A stretch of 64,000 nt of DNA from Punica granatum. Lineage: Eukaryota; Streptophyta; Magnoliopsida; Myrtales; Lythraceae. Below the pieces are notes generated by a model that was not told the DNA's origin, did not search any database, and worked only from the letters and a program-made list of their open reading frames with translations. The stretch spans positions 16,616,001 through 16,680,000 of the forward strand of contig NC_045130.1 of assembly GCF_007655135.1 (NCBI RefSeq). Reading direction: 5' to 3'. Shown piece after piece: positions 10,855 to 23,990 of the stretch (positions are counted from its first letter, which is position 1; every line of letters begins with the position of its first letter). Both the position numbers and the translations under genes were made by a program.

Positions 10855-12874
10855 CTAGCTATTGGGAGCGAGGATGACCCCAGCTTCGACAAGAGAGGCG
10901 AGAGTTTTCCTCAGAAGCCGATTGTAAACAATGGGTCGCTCCAACAATGCCACGTGACCTGCCCCCTCTATGCTCTCCAATGTTGCCTTTTCTCCCAATT
11001 TTCTGCCACACAATTTTCATTCTTCATTAATCCATAGTGTAATCTCAATCATCCGATTGAATTACTTATTAGTCGGTTCTATTATTTCGGATATATCCCT
11101 ATCATATTACAAAAATATAATGAGAGAAACCATACGTACTCTTTCAAAGAAATAGCAACTTTCATGGGGAAGATCTTATCGTTCGCGCCCCACAATAAGT
11201 GCACCCTCTGCGAATGTAACCAACCATACGATAAGTTTTATTAGCCAAAAGTGGGTCAAATTAGTAAAATCAGAGCTAGATCGGGTCAAGAAAGTCAACT
11301 AAAATTACAAAACAAAAGGATAAGAGACCATATATAGTTTGCTATACAAATTGACATGAACTCATTTTCCAAACTTATACCGTCTCTCTTTTTACCTCCA
11401 AAAGTTGTCAAAAACAAGAAGCCCGACCGATTCAAAGGGTACAGAGGAAAAGCACATTAATCCGTTAGTGCTGGCGTTAATTAAGCTTCATAAAAAAGAT
11501 TGTATTAATGTTTGCTTTTATATATCTTAAATATATTGCTGGATTTTTTTTAATATGGATAAATCATCAATCGTAATGAACGTGATCGGGCAAATTTTGC
11601 TATGTATAATCTTTCGGTATCTCCATGGATAAAGAAATGAACAGGTTTCAGTGTGTTTCCAAATAGGAGAATTAGAGATGATATATAATATTCAACCATA
11701 AACTATAAATTATAACCTGAGATAAGGTTGGAATTTTATTTGGGTCTTCGTCGTCAGGTATGACTAAAGCTTCTAGAAGCTCGGCCTTCTCTTTTCTGCG
11801 TTCTGACGCTACCTGTCAATCCAAAATTTATTTTCCTCATGATTTAGTTATTTATTTACCACAAATGAATTAATCATTTTAGATAATACATGTGGAATCG
11901 ATGCAATGCAGTAATCCATATTTTGAGAGCATGACTTATCTGAATTAATGAAGAAAATAAAGAAAAATGGTGACATGCATATTAATCTATAATTTGATAA
12001 TGGTTTATCAAATTCCAATCAGTCACTTTCCCTAAAAGTTGAAGTTCAAAGAAAATTTATATATATATATATATATATATATTTTGGGTAAGGAGAAAAT
12101 TTATATATTATACTTCAGACATTGATGGACTTCCTTATATACGTCCTCTAATTGAGAAAAAAAATATTTTTATTCACCCTTCCAAGCACCTCACTCCCCC
12201 TCGCTCCAATTTCATATTTCTGCCATGCGTCTATAGATGTACGTACCTCTACATATTGCCTGAAAAAGCATTCAGGGATCCATCGGGGCAGCTTGTACGT
12301 TGCGATTTTGAATTTTGTTCTCGCACCCTTTGCTGACTGAGGCAGTAGAAAGTCCGACCAGCTTGAGAGCATGACTCCATCATCGCCCATCCTCTGAAAG
12401 AAATGGGCACTGATCGACTCGGTCAGTGTCATGACTGAGCCGGGCACCACCAGGGACTCGACCAGCTCCGGGCACTTCCGGGCGAGCTCAAAGCTCACAA
12501 GCCCCCCCGTAGCTGAACCCTACCACGATGCACCGGCCCACCCCAAGCCTCTTCAAGACCCCAGGCACACACTGTGCCTGGAAGGCCACGGACTTCTCCG
12601 TCCTGTCAGTGGTTGAACCGCCAAAGAACATGAAGTCCGGCACGTAGACCGCGTACTGCCCGGCCAGTGAGAGCGCCTGCAACTGCCACGTAAGCATCCC
12701 ATCGACCGCAAACCCATGGAGGAGAATGACTGCGGGCTTGTCGCTGGTCTTCGTCGGGGCCCATAACTTTATCACTGTTCCAGGTTCGATCTCTATCATT
12801 TGAGGTCTTAACCCTACAAATTTCATGATCCCTCGGAGGATGCTGTAGCTGTAGGCTTTGAATATGTTCACCAT
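10855..12874 (-). pseudogene. Alpha/beta hydrolase copy B, four exons, frameshifted
   Basis: Exons by splice signals and comparison with copy C: 12874-12247 (donor GAG|GTACGT), 11812-11717, 11207-11140, 11002-10855. The family is the plant alpha/beta hydrolases related to ABHD6/monoacylglycerol lipases. It keeps the LLHGF oxyanion region, the nucleophile elbow GFSYGG, the acid-side motif LLWGANDKIFP and the His motif GAGHVALLER. Exon 1 is 628 nt, one more than a multiple of three: a run of seven C at 12502-12508 (six in copy C) shifts the frame immediately after the nucleophile elbow. Exon 4 has lost one G in a G run and so ends with different residues. All splice sites are good. One base decides whether this is a gene, so either a young pseudogene or a homopolymer sequencing error is possible. 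Confidence 0.85.
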
Positions 12875-14244
12875 CTCTCTCTCCCCCTCACTCTCTGTTT
12901 CTCTCAATTTAGGAATGTAATATAGTTATATATATATATATTTCAATACGCATCCTGAAGTTTAATTGTCGATCTCATTGAGTTGGCCCAATGTAGCTCC
13001 ACCAATATCTCGGCTTTGGTTAATTTCCTCATTGGATCCGTCCTTAATGTACTGGCAGTGGCCAGTCCCTTTCGTAGTACAGACGAAGGGTAATGCTGTG
13101 CCGGCTGGACTACTGCAGGATTGTCCCTAAATATATCTTGGGGTTTTCATATTATTTTTCGCCAGTGGGTATTCGCTAGGGTCGTCTCCATATCCCATTT
13201 CTGCGTAATTAGCTTGGTCCTTGGCCCCTTTTTTTAATAGAAAAAATGATAAGTTACCTCAAGTATTTTCAGTGAACAATGTTGAAAATTTTATTCTTCT
13301 AAAAAATGCGATACCATTAATTATATATATATACACTTTATAAAAAGTGGGCTGAGATTCAGTCCATCGAAAGACTAGCAGATAACCTAATTCAATAAAT
13401 AAACTTTTAGTGGGTTAACCCTTCTCAATTTAGTGGGTGTTGTGGATAGACAGTAATGTGAGTTTCTTACTTTAATGATCCCGTAATGGGAGATCCATCA
13501 GAGTTATACTAAATTATGAACTAGATCCCTTCCCCCACCCTAAATAGTTTTGTCGTCCCATTGATTCTGCCTTTAAGGAGATGAAGCTCCTAGTGCAGTT
13601 GATCGAATCAATCATGGTTCTTGGTAAATCTCAATCTGCAGTGAAAATAATTTGGCAATGAACTAACGTTGAAGCTGCCGTGAGTCACTCGATGCATCTG
13701 CATATATAGATTCAGTTACTATGCGGTCGGGATGGGTGATGGGAACTTCGAGAATGTGAGTAGCTTGCTAGTACAACTTAATTAGTCGATCCATCATTTG
13801 CCAATGTTGTTCTTCCAACAGTTGCCGCGAATCTTCTCAAGCTTCACGCTTGTCTTTTGTTCTATTTTTTCAGAGCTTAGTGCGGGAATCTCCAATTTTA
13901 GAGTTTTAGAAATCTCGTTTGAGAAACATTTTGGGAAAAGCTTGTCAAGTGTTTATAACGAGAAGAAAGCAGTAAATGAGCGCGATGTATATAGCATGTG
14001 GCCTCGTGGTGATGGTCCGAGCATATATACGAGTTTACTTGTGTGAATGACTAATGCAAGAGGAATAATAGTAAAAAGCTCGCAATACGCAATATAATTA
14101 GACTGAAAAATAATGCAGGAAGGGTTAAAAAAACCAGATAATACCAAGCATTATTTCGAGAAATCTTCGACGATCGTTCATGGCAATAATTTAACGAAGT
14201 AATTTTTAATCATAAAATAATATATGATTATATTGTGTCGATAG
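12875..14244. other. Upstream of copy B and 3' flank of copy D
   Basis: At 12875-12950 the sequence resembles the leader of copy C: CT-rich tracts next to the start codon, then a TA dinucleotide repeat, then TTTCAAT and CCTGAAGTTT. This is probably the 5' UTR and core promoter of copy B. From about 13900 it matches the 3' flanks of copies A, B and C. No gene is recognised between. Confidence 0.5.
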
Positions 14245-14951
14245 CTATTTGGACTGGGGATGAACCTTAGCATCGACAAGAGAGGCAAGAATTTTCCTCA
14301 AACGCCGATTGTAGACAAACGGTCGCTCCAGAAAAGCCAGATGACCTGCCCTCTTTATGCTCTCCAATATTGCCTTATCTCCCTATTTTCTGCCACACAA
14401 TTTCGTACTTCATTAATCCATAATGCAATCTCAATCATCCATTACCAACTCGACCGGTCTGTTGTTACGACAATAGCTATGAGATGATAAAAGAATAAGA
14501 AAGCATATATACGTGCATTTTCAAAGAATTGGCAACTTCCATTGGGAAGGTCTTATCGACGTCGATGCCCCACAAAAGATGCACCCTCTATGAAGGTAAT
14601 CAACTGTACGTCAGAAGTGTTAGCCGAAAGTGGGTCAAGTTTACTAACATCATAAATTGATCAGTTCGAAAAAGTTGACAACAATAGTTGCAGGAAATTA
14701 TTTGAACTGCATCAAAAGCTGAAGATGGATTTCGTTCTATTAAATCCATGATCTCCCTTGTAAAAGAGGAAAAAAAAAAGAAAAAGAAAGAAAGTTGAAG
14801 ATGGAAAAGTTCACAAGAGAGAATCAAAGACAAAACAATATTCAACAAACTAAACTAAACCAAACTAAAACTAACTTGAGATATTGTTGGAATTCTATTT
14901 GGGTGATGCCTCTAGAAGCTCGGCCTTCCCTTTCCTGTGCTCAAACTTTAC
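14245..14951 (-). pseudogene. Alpha/beta hydrolase pseudogene, copy D (exons 2-4)
   Basis: A third broken paralogue. Exon 2 starts at 14951 but an internal deletion removes its second half after ELLEA. Exon 3 (14587-14517) has one extra codon and a GC in place of the donor GT. Exon 4 starts near the AG at about 14390, has TAG in place of a leucine codon right after its start, and then reads ILESIKRAGHLAFLERPFV to a normal end. Exon 1 was not found upstream. Copies A and D share features such as [16 protein letters not shown] and the TTGGGAAG-type exon 3, so they are probably closer to each other than to B and C. Confidence 0.8.
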
Positions 14952-15589
14952 CTGCCAATTCCAATTAATTAATTTTCCATAATTATAATTATTCTTACCA
15001 AATGAATTAATTAGTTAAATAATATACAAAAATTAATTTATTTTCCTGAATGAAGATAATAAATACCGATCGAGATGTATATTTATATATGTTATTGAAG
15101 TTGACTCCTGGAAGGAGAGCTTTCCATTCATGTGACGACGATTTTTCACGTACACTTCTAGAGCATTTCCTCAACCTACGATCGACCTTATTATCTTCAT
15201 GTTTGCTCAATTTAATATTTCTACCTTGATTATTCGAATATTGTATTAATTTATTCCTCATTTCTTTCCATTCCGTGACCTAATTGACCTTTCTTTTTTC
15301 CTCTTACTCTTATAATTCAATTCAATTCTTTCTCAATTACCGAAAAGACTAAAAATTTCCGTACAAGATGCGATATGGAACCTCAAGGTAATTAGACTTT
15401 AGCTAACTAGATTTCCTTTGGTATAAGTTATTCTTTTTCTAGATTATTGGTAATCTGTCATTTAAATTATTTGGGCGGCATATTCTAAGTGGTAATCCAT
15501 GTTGTATGAATACCACATTACCATTGAAATGGCTCGACATTGCCTAGGGAAAGGGATTCCAAAAATGGCCACATCTTCGTTCTCCTTCG
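14952..15589. other. Intergenic, no gene recognised
   Basis: AT-rich, without hydrolase exon 1 or any other recognisable coding sequence. A small minus-strand open frame at 15007-15261 has no known domain. Confidence 0.5.
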
Positions 15590-16425
15590 AATCAATGTAA
15601 TAATACTATATTAATAATTAAATATTTAATGATAAGATAATCATTACATAATTAAATAATTAACTAAACATTTATTAGAGAATTTCAAAATGACATAAAT
15701 ATATAGTGCTATTAATAATTATTTAATAATTTATTTATTTAAACATGTGAAGGAATAAAATTAGTAAATTCAAACTATTTAAATAATTGATTAATATTTG
15801 TCAAAAATTTGATTAACATTAAAAGTAATATATCTAATTAATATATAAAATAATTCATTTTCTAAATTAAAAATAATTTATTAATATTAAAATTTGATAT
15901 TTATATTAAATAATTAATTAAAATAATTAATATTGATTTATTTACCAACTATTAAAACCTAATTATTAAGTAAATATAATTTATTAATATTAATATTAAT
16001 AATTTATTTTGATTATTCATATATATATATTAATTGTTTTATAAATTATTAAGTATTTAATTAAATAATTATTTAAATAATTCATTCATCAAGTATTTGA
16101 GGGAATGAAATTTAAAAGTTTAACTATTTTAATAATTAATAAATATTTTGAAAAAGCTGATTTTAATTAAAACTAATTTAAAATAACTTATTTATTTTTA
16201 TAATATTAAGATAATTTTGTAATATTAACATTGTATTAATATTAATTTTTATATTAGATAATTGATTGGAAAGTAATTAATCGTATTTTTTACATGAAAA
16301 ATTTAATAATAATGTGAAAAAAATTAATTATTTTTAATGTTAATTAATAAAAAATGGTTTATTTGAATTATTCCTTTTTTATTTAAATTAAAACCATTTT
16401 CACTATTCTAATTATTTTCTTTTTC
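15590..16425. other. Extreme AT island
   Basis: About 830 bp made almost only of A and T with recurring TTAATTA, AATAATTA and TATTTAAT words. There are no open frames or clear unit repeats. Such islands can act as matrix-attachment or nucleosome-poor DNA, but that is inference. Confidence 0.5.
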
Positions 16426-16427
16426 TT

Positions 16428-16605
16428 TTTTATCAGGATATTCGGAAGTCCAACAAATTCCTAGTAATATAGTTTGAGTCATGATGGCCTACTAAGAGGT
16501 AAAACTCTCCCAATCGTGAATTTTCTCCATTCACAAGACTCAATTTCGCCTTACTTACGAGAAATAAACGTTGAAATCTCTTGAACCAACTCACGTTGAT
16601 TTCAC
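16428..16605 (-). mobile_element. SINE S1 copy
   Basis: It contains the conserved S1 body: AGGTAAAACTCTCCCAAT, TGAATTTTCTCCATTCACAA, and the head TTGAACCAACTCACGTTG, with the tail side pointing to a T-rich run at about 16420. Read on the minus strand the order is box A, box B, body, tail. Confidence 0.6.
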
Positions 16606-19147
16606 TTTTCTAATTTGTTCCCTTACAATTTTCAATCTTTTCAAAAAATAATTGGTGAAATGACCTCAAAGTAATGTACACAGGCATATATATATATCTA
16701 CCTTACAATAAATCTGTCTACCCACCCTAGAATTGAAATAAAAAGTTGGAGGGTAATACCATTAATCTCTCTTTTTTTATTTATTTAATATATTCCAAGG
16801 GTAATCCCATTAATCCCATATTTTTTTAATTCCATTATTGCCCCTGTCCTGATGAAAATGATACCGTTTGGTTCCCGCCCCCCGCGAAATGCCTCTTCGC
16901 TTGGTTTTCCTTCTCCTTCCATGTAAGCCCGCCTGCTTCTGCTTCTTCCCCAAACAGCCGCTCCATCGTCAGTTCTCGTCACCTCCCCCACCTCCATGAC
17001 GACCTCAATCGACCACCTGAGTCTCCTTCAAAACCCGTGCCTACATCCATTGCTGCCTTGGTTGCGTTCCCCCTACCACTGGCGTCTGCCTGTCAGCTCC
17101 CTTGCCGCGGTCGATTGTCGAACCGGCTTCTCTCTGCTTCCCAAGTGACTGCAGCCACACACGCTTTCTCGCCAAATCTTTTGTCATCATGCACGTTCTC
17201 TTGCTGCCTCCAAAACTGCTGCTATGGACACATTAGCGGCCTCTCGCCCTTCCTTGGCTCCCGGACTTGTAATGCGTCTGCTTGCTGTGTTACATTTTGT
17301 GTTTTTGCTCTACGGCCTTCAAACTGCTCGATCAAATGCCTGTTAAATCATCCCGATCTAGACAGCGAGGGTCACCTATCTTTCTCGTTGAAGAGGTCAA
17401 ACATCGCCTCCATCTCTTTTCTTGTGACTTTGATTCTGCTGTTGCCATCTTCAGGATTCTCGTCTCTCAAATGAATCAAAATTTGTTGTCAATTTGGTGT
17501 GGGAAATAGGGAGATTTCCCTTATTTCGAGCGAGAGGCTACGGCTCAAATGGAATGAGTTGTGAAGGGCAGCGTTCAACAAGGTTCCTAAAGTGGTCATC
17601 GGAGGATCCTCCGCCGATTACGTAGCTGTTTCGCTTCTCTTTGCATCATCGTCCTCACTCTCATAGCCCAAAGTCCGGCTGCTTGATTTGTAAGGCCAGC
17701 GTGGTTCACATCGCGTTCTGCTTGAGAGAGAAGAGGGAGAGATCGATGTTTCTATATGTTAACGGTGGATGATTTGTCGGGAGAATGTTTGAACTTTGAT
17801 TCTAAATTGTTCCTGCCAAGAAGGTTGAGTCCTGGAACCAGAAGAAGAAGAAGGAGTAGCAGCATACGGGGACTAGGAGCCAATTCGAGTTCTGGATGGT
17901 CGGTAATCTAAATCACGACCAAGGATACCGCGGTTTCATTTTTGGCCATTCTCTATGGGAAAAGGTAATAGAGTAGAAGTTATACTGAACGCAGACCGCG
18001 AGGATTTGCCAGCCATTGGATGATGTTGATTGGCATTCATCAGAGTTGGAAGGACATCAACCCCAGCGAACCATGACGCACAAGCATGAGGATGTTTGAT
18101 TGTTGGAGAAGTATCATCGATTGATCTGATTTGCTGCTTTCCTTTTCAGCAATGTGCAACTTCGTGCCCCGCATGGGTCAGGCATCGGCAGTTACGGGGC
18201 CGTTTGTCGCCTTATCACCAGGTACGACCCTAACCTCCCACATTGCGTGTCAATTCCCCTTTTATTTTGATGAAGTCATTTCTGTAAATGAAATGCACAC
18301 ATTGCACAAAATTTCTTCCAATAATATGTTACATTGTGGAAAAATACGTTCTTTCCCTTTTTATGGGGGAATTTCGGTCCACATCGAAAGTAAGAACACG
18401 ACATACAAAAGGATATTGGTGTCGCTCATTGTGGGTCAATTTCTGTTCGATTCAGTGCGTATTATTCTATAGAGTTTTTTTACTTTCGTTGTTTAGGCGA
18501 CCCGATATTTTTGTGTGTTTTGCCTCTCCTTCATATAGTTTTCTATTTGTCGATTTGTAATATAGCCATACTCTGTTTCGATTTGTGCCTCGTTTTCTTG
18601 ATACATGCTTTGCTTGAAGAAGTCACAGGTGATAAATCTCAAAATTTGGAAAATGCAATAATACAGTAGGGGCATATACGTTGTTGCTATCGTCATAGTA
18701 CGAGAGTCCATGTTTGTAACTATGCTCAGATCCTATTCCATTTCAAGAGATGAATGATTAAGGTCATGATTTGCTTCTCAAATGAGCAATCATACTCCAT
18801 GCATGGGTTATGCCTTGTGAATTTGATGGGATATCTCCATGAAGGATGCTGAATTATTTTATCTCCATATTATATGTGGTGTTCATTAGCTTGTTAGCTC
18901 TTGCTTCTGGTATATAGTTTTTGAACGCATGTCTTGTCCATATCGAGTATCGGCAATATTTATTTATTTTATAGTGATATATTAAACTGATCATTATCCA
19001 ACAATTCCTTTGACATCATTTTTATTTGAAATGGATGAGACCCAAACTACAAGACTGAGTGTCCAAGTGAAAAGTTTTCATGAAGGTTCTGAGATATATA
19101 AATCTACAGAAACATGGCCATTGCCACAAGAAATTTGTAGTGCAATG
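16606..19147. other. Region without a supported gene; possible non-coding transcript
   Basis: Base composition turns from AT-rich to balanced at about 16850-18200. A plus-strand open frame at 17037-17474 (145 codons) is rich in Ser, Cys and Leu and matches no family I know. A possible exon at about 18156-18222 is framed by TTTTCAG and CCAG|GTACG, but I could not chain it to coding exons. This could be a non-coding RNA gene or a decayed gene. Confidence in any transcription is low. Confidence 0.3.
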
Positions 19148-19335
19148 ACAAGACTCCCAAGGGATCCACTCTGACAAAGTTTGCGATGCATGACAAGACT
19201 ACCCAAGGGAGCCACTGCAACTCAAGTTCATGGTGCACTGACTGACTCCCCAAGGGAGCCATCCCGACACAAATTCGCAGTGCAATGTCAAGACTCCCCA
19301 AGGGAGCCATTGCGACACAAATTCGCAGTGGGATG
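19148..19335. repeat. Minisatellite, unit 46-48 bp, about four copies
   Basis: The word CCCAAGGGA starts at 19156, 19202, 19249 and 19297, giving periods of 46, 47 and 48 bp. Each unit also carries ATTCGCAGTGCAATG-type sequence and a GACAAGACT junction. The repeating MAPLG peptide on the minus strand is a consequence of the repeat. Confidence 0.8.
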
Positions 19336-19984
19336 ACGAGACTTCCCTGCTTGTGTTTCGTTTGGTAAATTAAAATTATTGTTCAGCTGCCTTTCCATCA
19401 TCTTTTTATATACTGATTCTGAAATTGGTTTCTGAACTAGCTTATTGTTATTGAACCTCTGCATCCTCCTTTCTTTTCTCGATTGATAATAATTTTGTGA
19501 ATGAAACTATGCAACACTTTTGTCGAATAACAGAAAATTACGTCTACAATCAACTTCTTGAACATCCTAAAGGATTTCAATAGGATTTTTATAAGAGAAG
19601 TCTATCACTAAACTGAATCCATAACATTTTTTTTTCTTGTGCGGACTTAGTATGTCAGTTAATCGTGTGCTATCATTTTCCCAAAGTAGTACAACCCCAA
19701 CTATCAAAAAAGCAGTGCAACCCCTATTCCTCTACATCTTTGAAGTGAAGAATTGAAGACTTGATGAGTTTGTAAACTTAGCAATCGTGTAGAGGAGGTC
19801 ATATTACTTTGGGACGTTTCTTTCTATTTGGTAGTATTGACATTATTAGTAAAAAAATAAGGGCTGAAAATGTAGCTTTAGTACGCGAAAAGTGCGTAAA
19901 ATTCTCCAGTCTTTTGCTTCTTCTCCTATGTCTGAAGAATAAGGAAAATAAAGGAACGTTTTGTGTCACTCTGTATTAGCAATT

Positions 19985-21690
19985 ATGGTGAGTGTCGTGC
20001 CTTTCGGTCAATGATAATTCCATTGTTTGCTCTGTTTGATGCACTGTTTGTACATAGTCTTTTGGTCTAATTGTGGACCATGCTTAGATTCCGTTTATTA
20101 TCTTGAATATAATAATTGAAATTGTTTGTGAATTTCGCAGCTGAGATGCTCGGGTCACCATACTTAGACTCCGTGTAATCCAATTTTCAACATGGAGTGA
20201 ATTTTGCACCACGACGATAAACTATTCAGCCGATTGACGGCACAATGTTTGAGGCAAGGTCTGCCCTGTCTCTCTTGAGATTCAAATCTCCCTGTTTTAA
20301 TGTTGTAGCTGAGCTTGTGCCATTGCTTTGAGTAGAAGCTGTTCTGGGTAACTTCTATAGATGGATTGTACTCGGTGTGCATTTCCCTGCTTTCTCCTTG
20401 CTTAGCACTAGCCACTTCTTGTTGTAGCTTAATTGCCCAATGTTTCCTTCATTAGTTGTTGCTCTAATTTCAAAGTCCGGTTTGGATGAGCCGAAAGATA
20501 TAGTGTTTGCCTTTGCTTTCTGAAACGGGATCTTGCCATGCCTGAAAACTAGAACTTAGAAGCCCAACTATATATTTTTGTATGTATTTATCTATTTATT
20601 TATTTATATTGTCTTTATTCTGATGAGAATTTTCTCCCGGGAGAGTTCATGAATCTGGTCTAGTTTGGTTTCCCAGCGTTTCTTCTGCAATCGATGCTAA
20701 ATATGCCTGAATCCTTAACCTCCTGTGATGCAAATTGATTATGCATGCGGAAATATCCTTTTGACAGTTTTGGATTGTTTAGCATTACCTCCGACACGTT
20801 CCGTATCGCACTTGATTTATGTCTATGCATTAGCATATATGGTCAGCCTCAAGCCTTTCAGTCATTAATACTTCCATTGTTTGCCCTGTTGATGCACAGG
20901 TAATATACTTATTGTGTATAGTCTTTTGCTCTATAGTGGTCAAGGCTTAGATTCTGTTTATTATCTCGAAGATAATAATTGAAAATTGTTTGTCGAATTT
21001 CGCGGCTGAGATACTCGAGTCACCATTCTTATCAGCATACCTAGACTGCGGAATCCTATTTTCAACATGGACTGAATTTTTCAACACAAGTATAAACTAT
21101 TCTTCTTGGCAGAATGTTTGAGACAAGGTACTGCCCCATCTCTCTCGAGATTCAAATCTCCCAGTTTTAGTGTTGTAATTAAGCCTGCGGGATTTCTTTG
21201 AGTAGAAGCTATTCTTGTGTAACTTCTGTAGATCGATTGTACTCAGTTTGCATTCCACTGCTTTCTTCTCCTTTAGCACTAGCCACTTCTTCGGTTATGA
21301 TCTAATGTTATTGTTGCTCGATTGCCCAATATTTCCTTGGTTAGTTGTTGCTCTAATTTCAAAGTCCAGTTTGGATGAGCCAGTAGATATTGCGTTCGCC
21401 TTCGCTTACTGAAATGAGATCGTGCCATGCCTGGAAACTAAAACTTAAAACCCAGCTATATATCTACCTGTATCTATTTAGCTATTTATTTATTTATATT
21501 TTCTCTATTCTGATGAGATTTTTCACCCGAGAGCGCCCATGAATCTGGTTCGGTTTCTCAGCGTGTCTTCTGCAATTGATGTTAACTATGCCTGACTCCT
21601 TAACCTCCTCAGGTGCAAAATTGATTATGCATTCAGAAATATCCTTTTGACAGTTTTGAATTGTTTAGCACTAGTTCCGGCACCCCTTAT
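19985..21690. repeat. Tandem duplication of a non-coding unit of about 860 bp
   Basis: Unit 1 (about 19985-20830) and unit 2 (about 20835-21690) align over their whole length. Shared landmarks include TCCATTGTTTGC, GTTTATTATCTCGAA/TTGAA, TTTCAACATGGA, GAGATTCAAATCTCCC, GCACTAGCCACTTCTT, TTTCAAAGTCC and ATATCCTTTTGACAG. Divergence by eye is roughly 10-15% with small indels. Neither unit holds a credible open frame. Confidence 0.8.
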
Positions 21691-23990
21691 GTTCTAGACT
21701 CTGCTATCGTTGATGCCATCTCGGCCATTGTTTCTTGGATCATGATATATGCACCCTTTACGTTCTAACTTTGCTGTTGTTGTTCTTATGATATCTCTCC
21801 CACTGTTTTAGTCCCGATGTTAATATCCCCATTTTCTTCTATGGTTTGTTGTATGTGTGCTCAATTTTCAATAGAAAGAGATGCTTCATCAGCCCATCCC
21901 TGGTACATTTCTGCCAACCTATGCCTTTGCTCAGATGCTATTTCGTGGATTAGTTGCTCTAATATCTGCCCTGCCCTTAATTACCCCTTTCCCCTTAAAT
22001 ATATGTTATATATGCTCAACTCGGGTGGACAGTAACGTTAGACTCGCAAGCAGACTGCCAGGCCTTGTAGGTATGTGGCCATAAATCTGGTTCTGCTTGG
22101 CCCATCCTAATTACGCTTCCATACTAGCCCTTTTGTTTCTGTGGATGTCTGATTGTTCCACAATTTTGTAAATAATTTTTATTTTTATTTTCCCATTAAT
22201 TACTTGGAAAGTGATAGTTTCGGTATCGTTTCGTGTTTTGTAAGTAAAAGAAATAGATGAATGGGCACTCTTCCACGAAATAGGTGAACAATAGGCTTTA
22301 TAAGGACTGATAAATTACAATAGGCTTATAGGGGCTGATTAATCTTTTTTTTTTCCCTTGTCCGGGCTATTTCGGCTTCGTCCGACTCATCCTCGTGGTT
22401 CCGCGAATTTTTGATGGTACGCGAAATGGGTAATTACACCGAAGACGCTCCAGTGATTTTAAGGAGTTTCAAATCTGAGATCGAGTGGATACGCAAACTC
22501 CTTCTTAACCACGAGGTCAATTCCTTTGAAATTGATAAATATTTGTTGAAATTGTCCATCTCTCACTAAATAACAACTTTAATTTGGGAACCACTGAGAC
22601 TTTATTTTTTTTGGGGTAAGGAAATCCCAGAGACTTTTTTTTTAATAAGTAAGGTTAAGACTATTATTAAGGCGATAACACTGCATCGAGAATTGGATAA
22701 CCCTCAAACATACAAAAGAGGGGGGAAAATTGGACTTAATGTCGTATTGGCTTAAGTCGTGAGCTTGAGAGTTATCCGATTTTGAAATTCAGGTACATTT
22801 CCAGTCCCGAAATAGAGCTAGTAATCTAACAATATCCGAAACGGTGCTTTTAATGTCCCAAGGGGAAACCACAGAGACCTTGAAGAGTACAAAGTGCTAA
22901 TCAATACTATGGTGGCAAAAGCTCAGAGGACACGACAGTAAGGGTGGACTTTGCAGGATGGAACACTACGGCCTCGGAATAATACTCACGATCATTTTGG
23001 GATGATCCGGGCGATGCTTGTCCTCTACTAAAGCGAACCGTTTCCTCAAATTTGACAAGTGATTAGTTTCTCATCGCGATCTTGCTTCTTATCTGCTTTG
23101 GATATGCTAGAGCGTGTGAAGTTGAGATAAAATAACTTTCTTGTCTTGGAGCTTTCGCCCAAATTAGATTCCTTTTACGAAATATTTTTCATAATAGATT
23201 TCTTTGCAAATTAATTCCCAAAATAAATTTATGTTATTTTATTCATTTATTTAAATACCCAAAACATTTTGATTTGTTTGATTTAAGTCCTTGGCTCAAT
23301 ACGATATAGGTAACATTATTCTTCTATTTACACATATTCCCAAAACATTTGAATTTATTTGATTTAAGTCATTGACCCAATAGAGGATAAGTGAAAAAAA
23401 AAACACCATTATCATTCATCCTTAATTAAATCCTTAAATGTTTGCTCTTCCACAAAATTCTCGAAGGTGGATATTTTCGAGTAAAAAAAAATCGTGTATG
23501 TAGGTTGAGGATCAATCCTACTTCAATTCAATTTGTAGCCAACAATCATTTTGATTACTGACTTACTACAATCCGTTTACCTACAGTTTACTGCCTTATA
23601 TCGCTTTGGTAAAATAATTGAAAATTAAATTGACAAAACTAAAACATCTACAAAACCGGCTTCAGTTTACATTTGACCCGTAAAGATTATAGTTGAACAC
23701 GTTGAATTTTTATATAGATTTTTGTTAAACGAATCGGAAGAATGAGTGCGTAAATAAGACGTAGGAGTATCTTTAGGGGTATAGAAATTGACTTCAATTC
23801 GCACTTGACTCCTAAGAATTCTATTCAAAGCAGCCGAACCGGTTAACTTCTATATAGATTTTTTTTTAAAAAAAAAAACTCGACGACCAGTTAATGGAAT
23901 TGGCAAAACGGCTAATATTTTCTTAATGGTTATCTGTATATACATTTTTAGGGTGTTTTTAAAAGAGCTTAAAAAATAGGGATTATGGAA
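21691..23990. other. Intergenic; contains a SINE
   Basis: No protein gene is recognised. Apart from the SINE at about 22345-22530 the stretch is single-copy-looking AT-rich DNA. Two related segments near 23220-23300 and 23330-23400 share CAAAACATTTGA/TTTGAT and TTGATTTAAGTC, a local duplication. Confidence 0.45.
22345..22530 (-). mobile_element. tRNA-derived SINE (family S2)
   Basis: On the minus strand: box A like CTCGTGGTTAAGAAGG, box B like GATTTGAAACTCC, a body with GTGTAATTACCCATTTCG, and an A-rich tail (T run at 22346-22355 on the plus strand). It shares the body motif GGGTAATTAC with the element at 61757-61942. The layout resembles Au-type plant SINEs; the assignment is by memory of structure. 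Confidence 0.6.

Noticed and set aside
17037..17474. 145-codon open frame
   Set aside because: The longest frame in its region, but Ser/Cys/Leu-rich without any domain, signal of splicing or relatives I know; not called as a gene.
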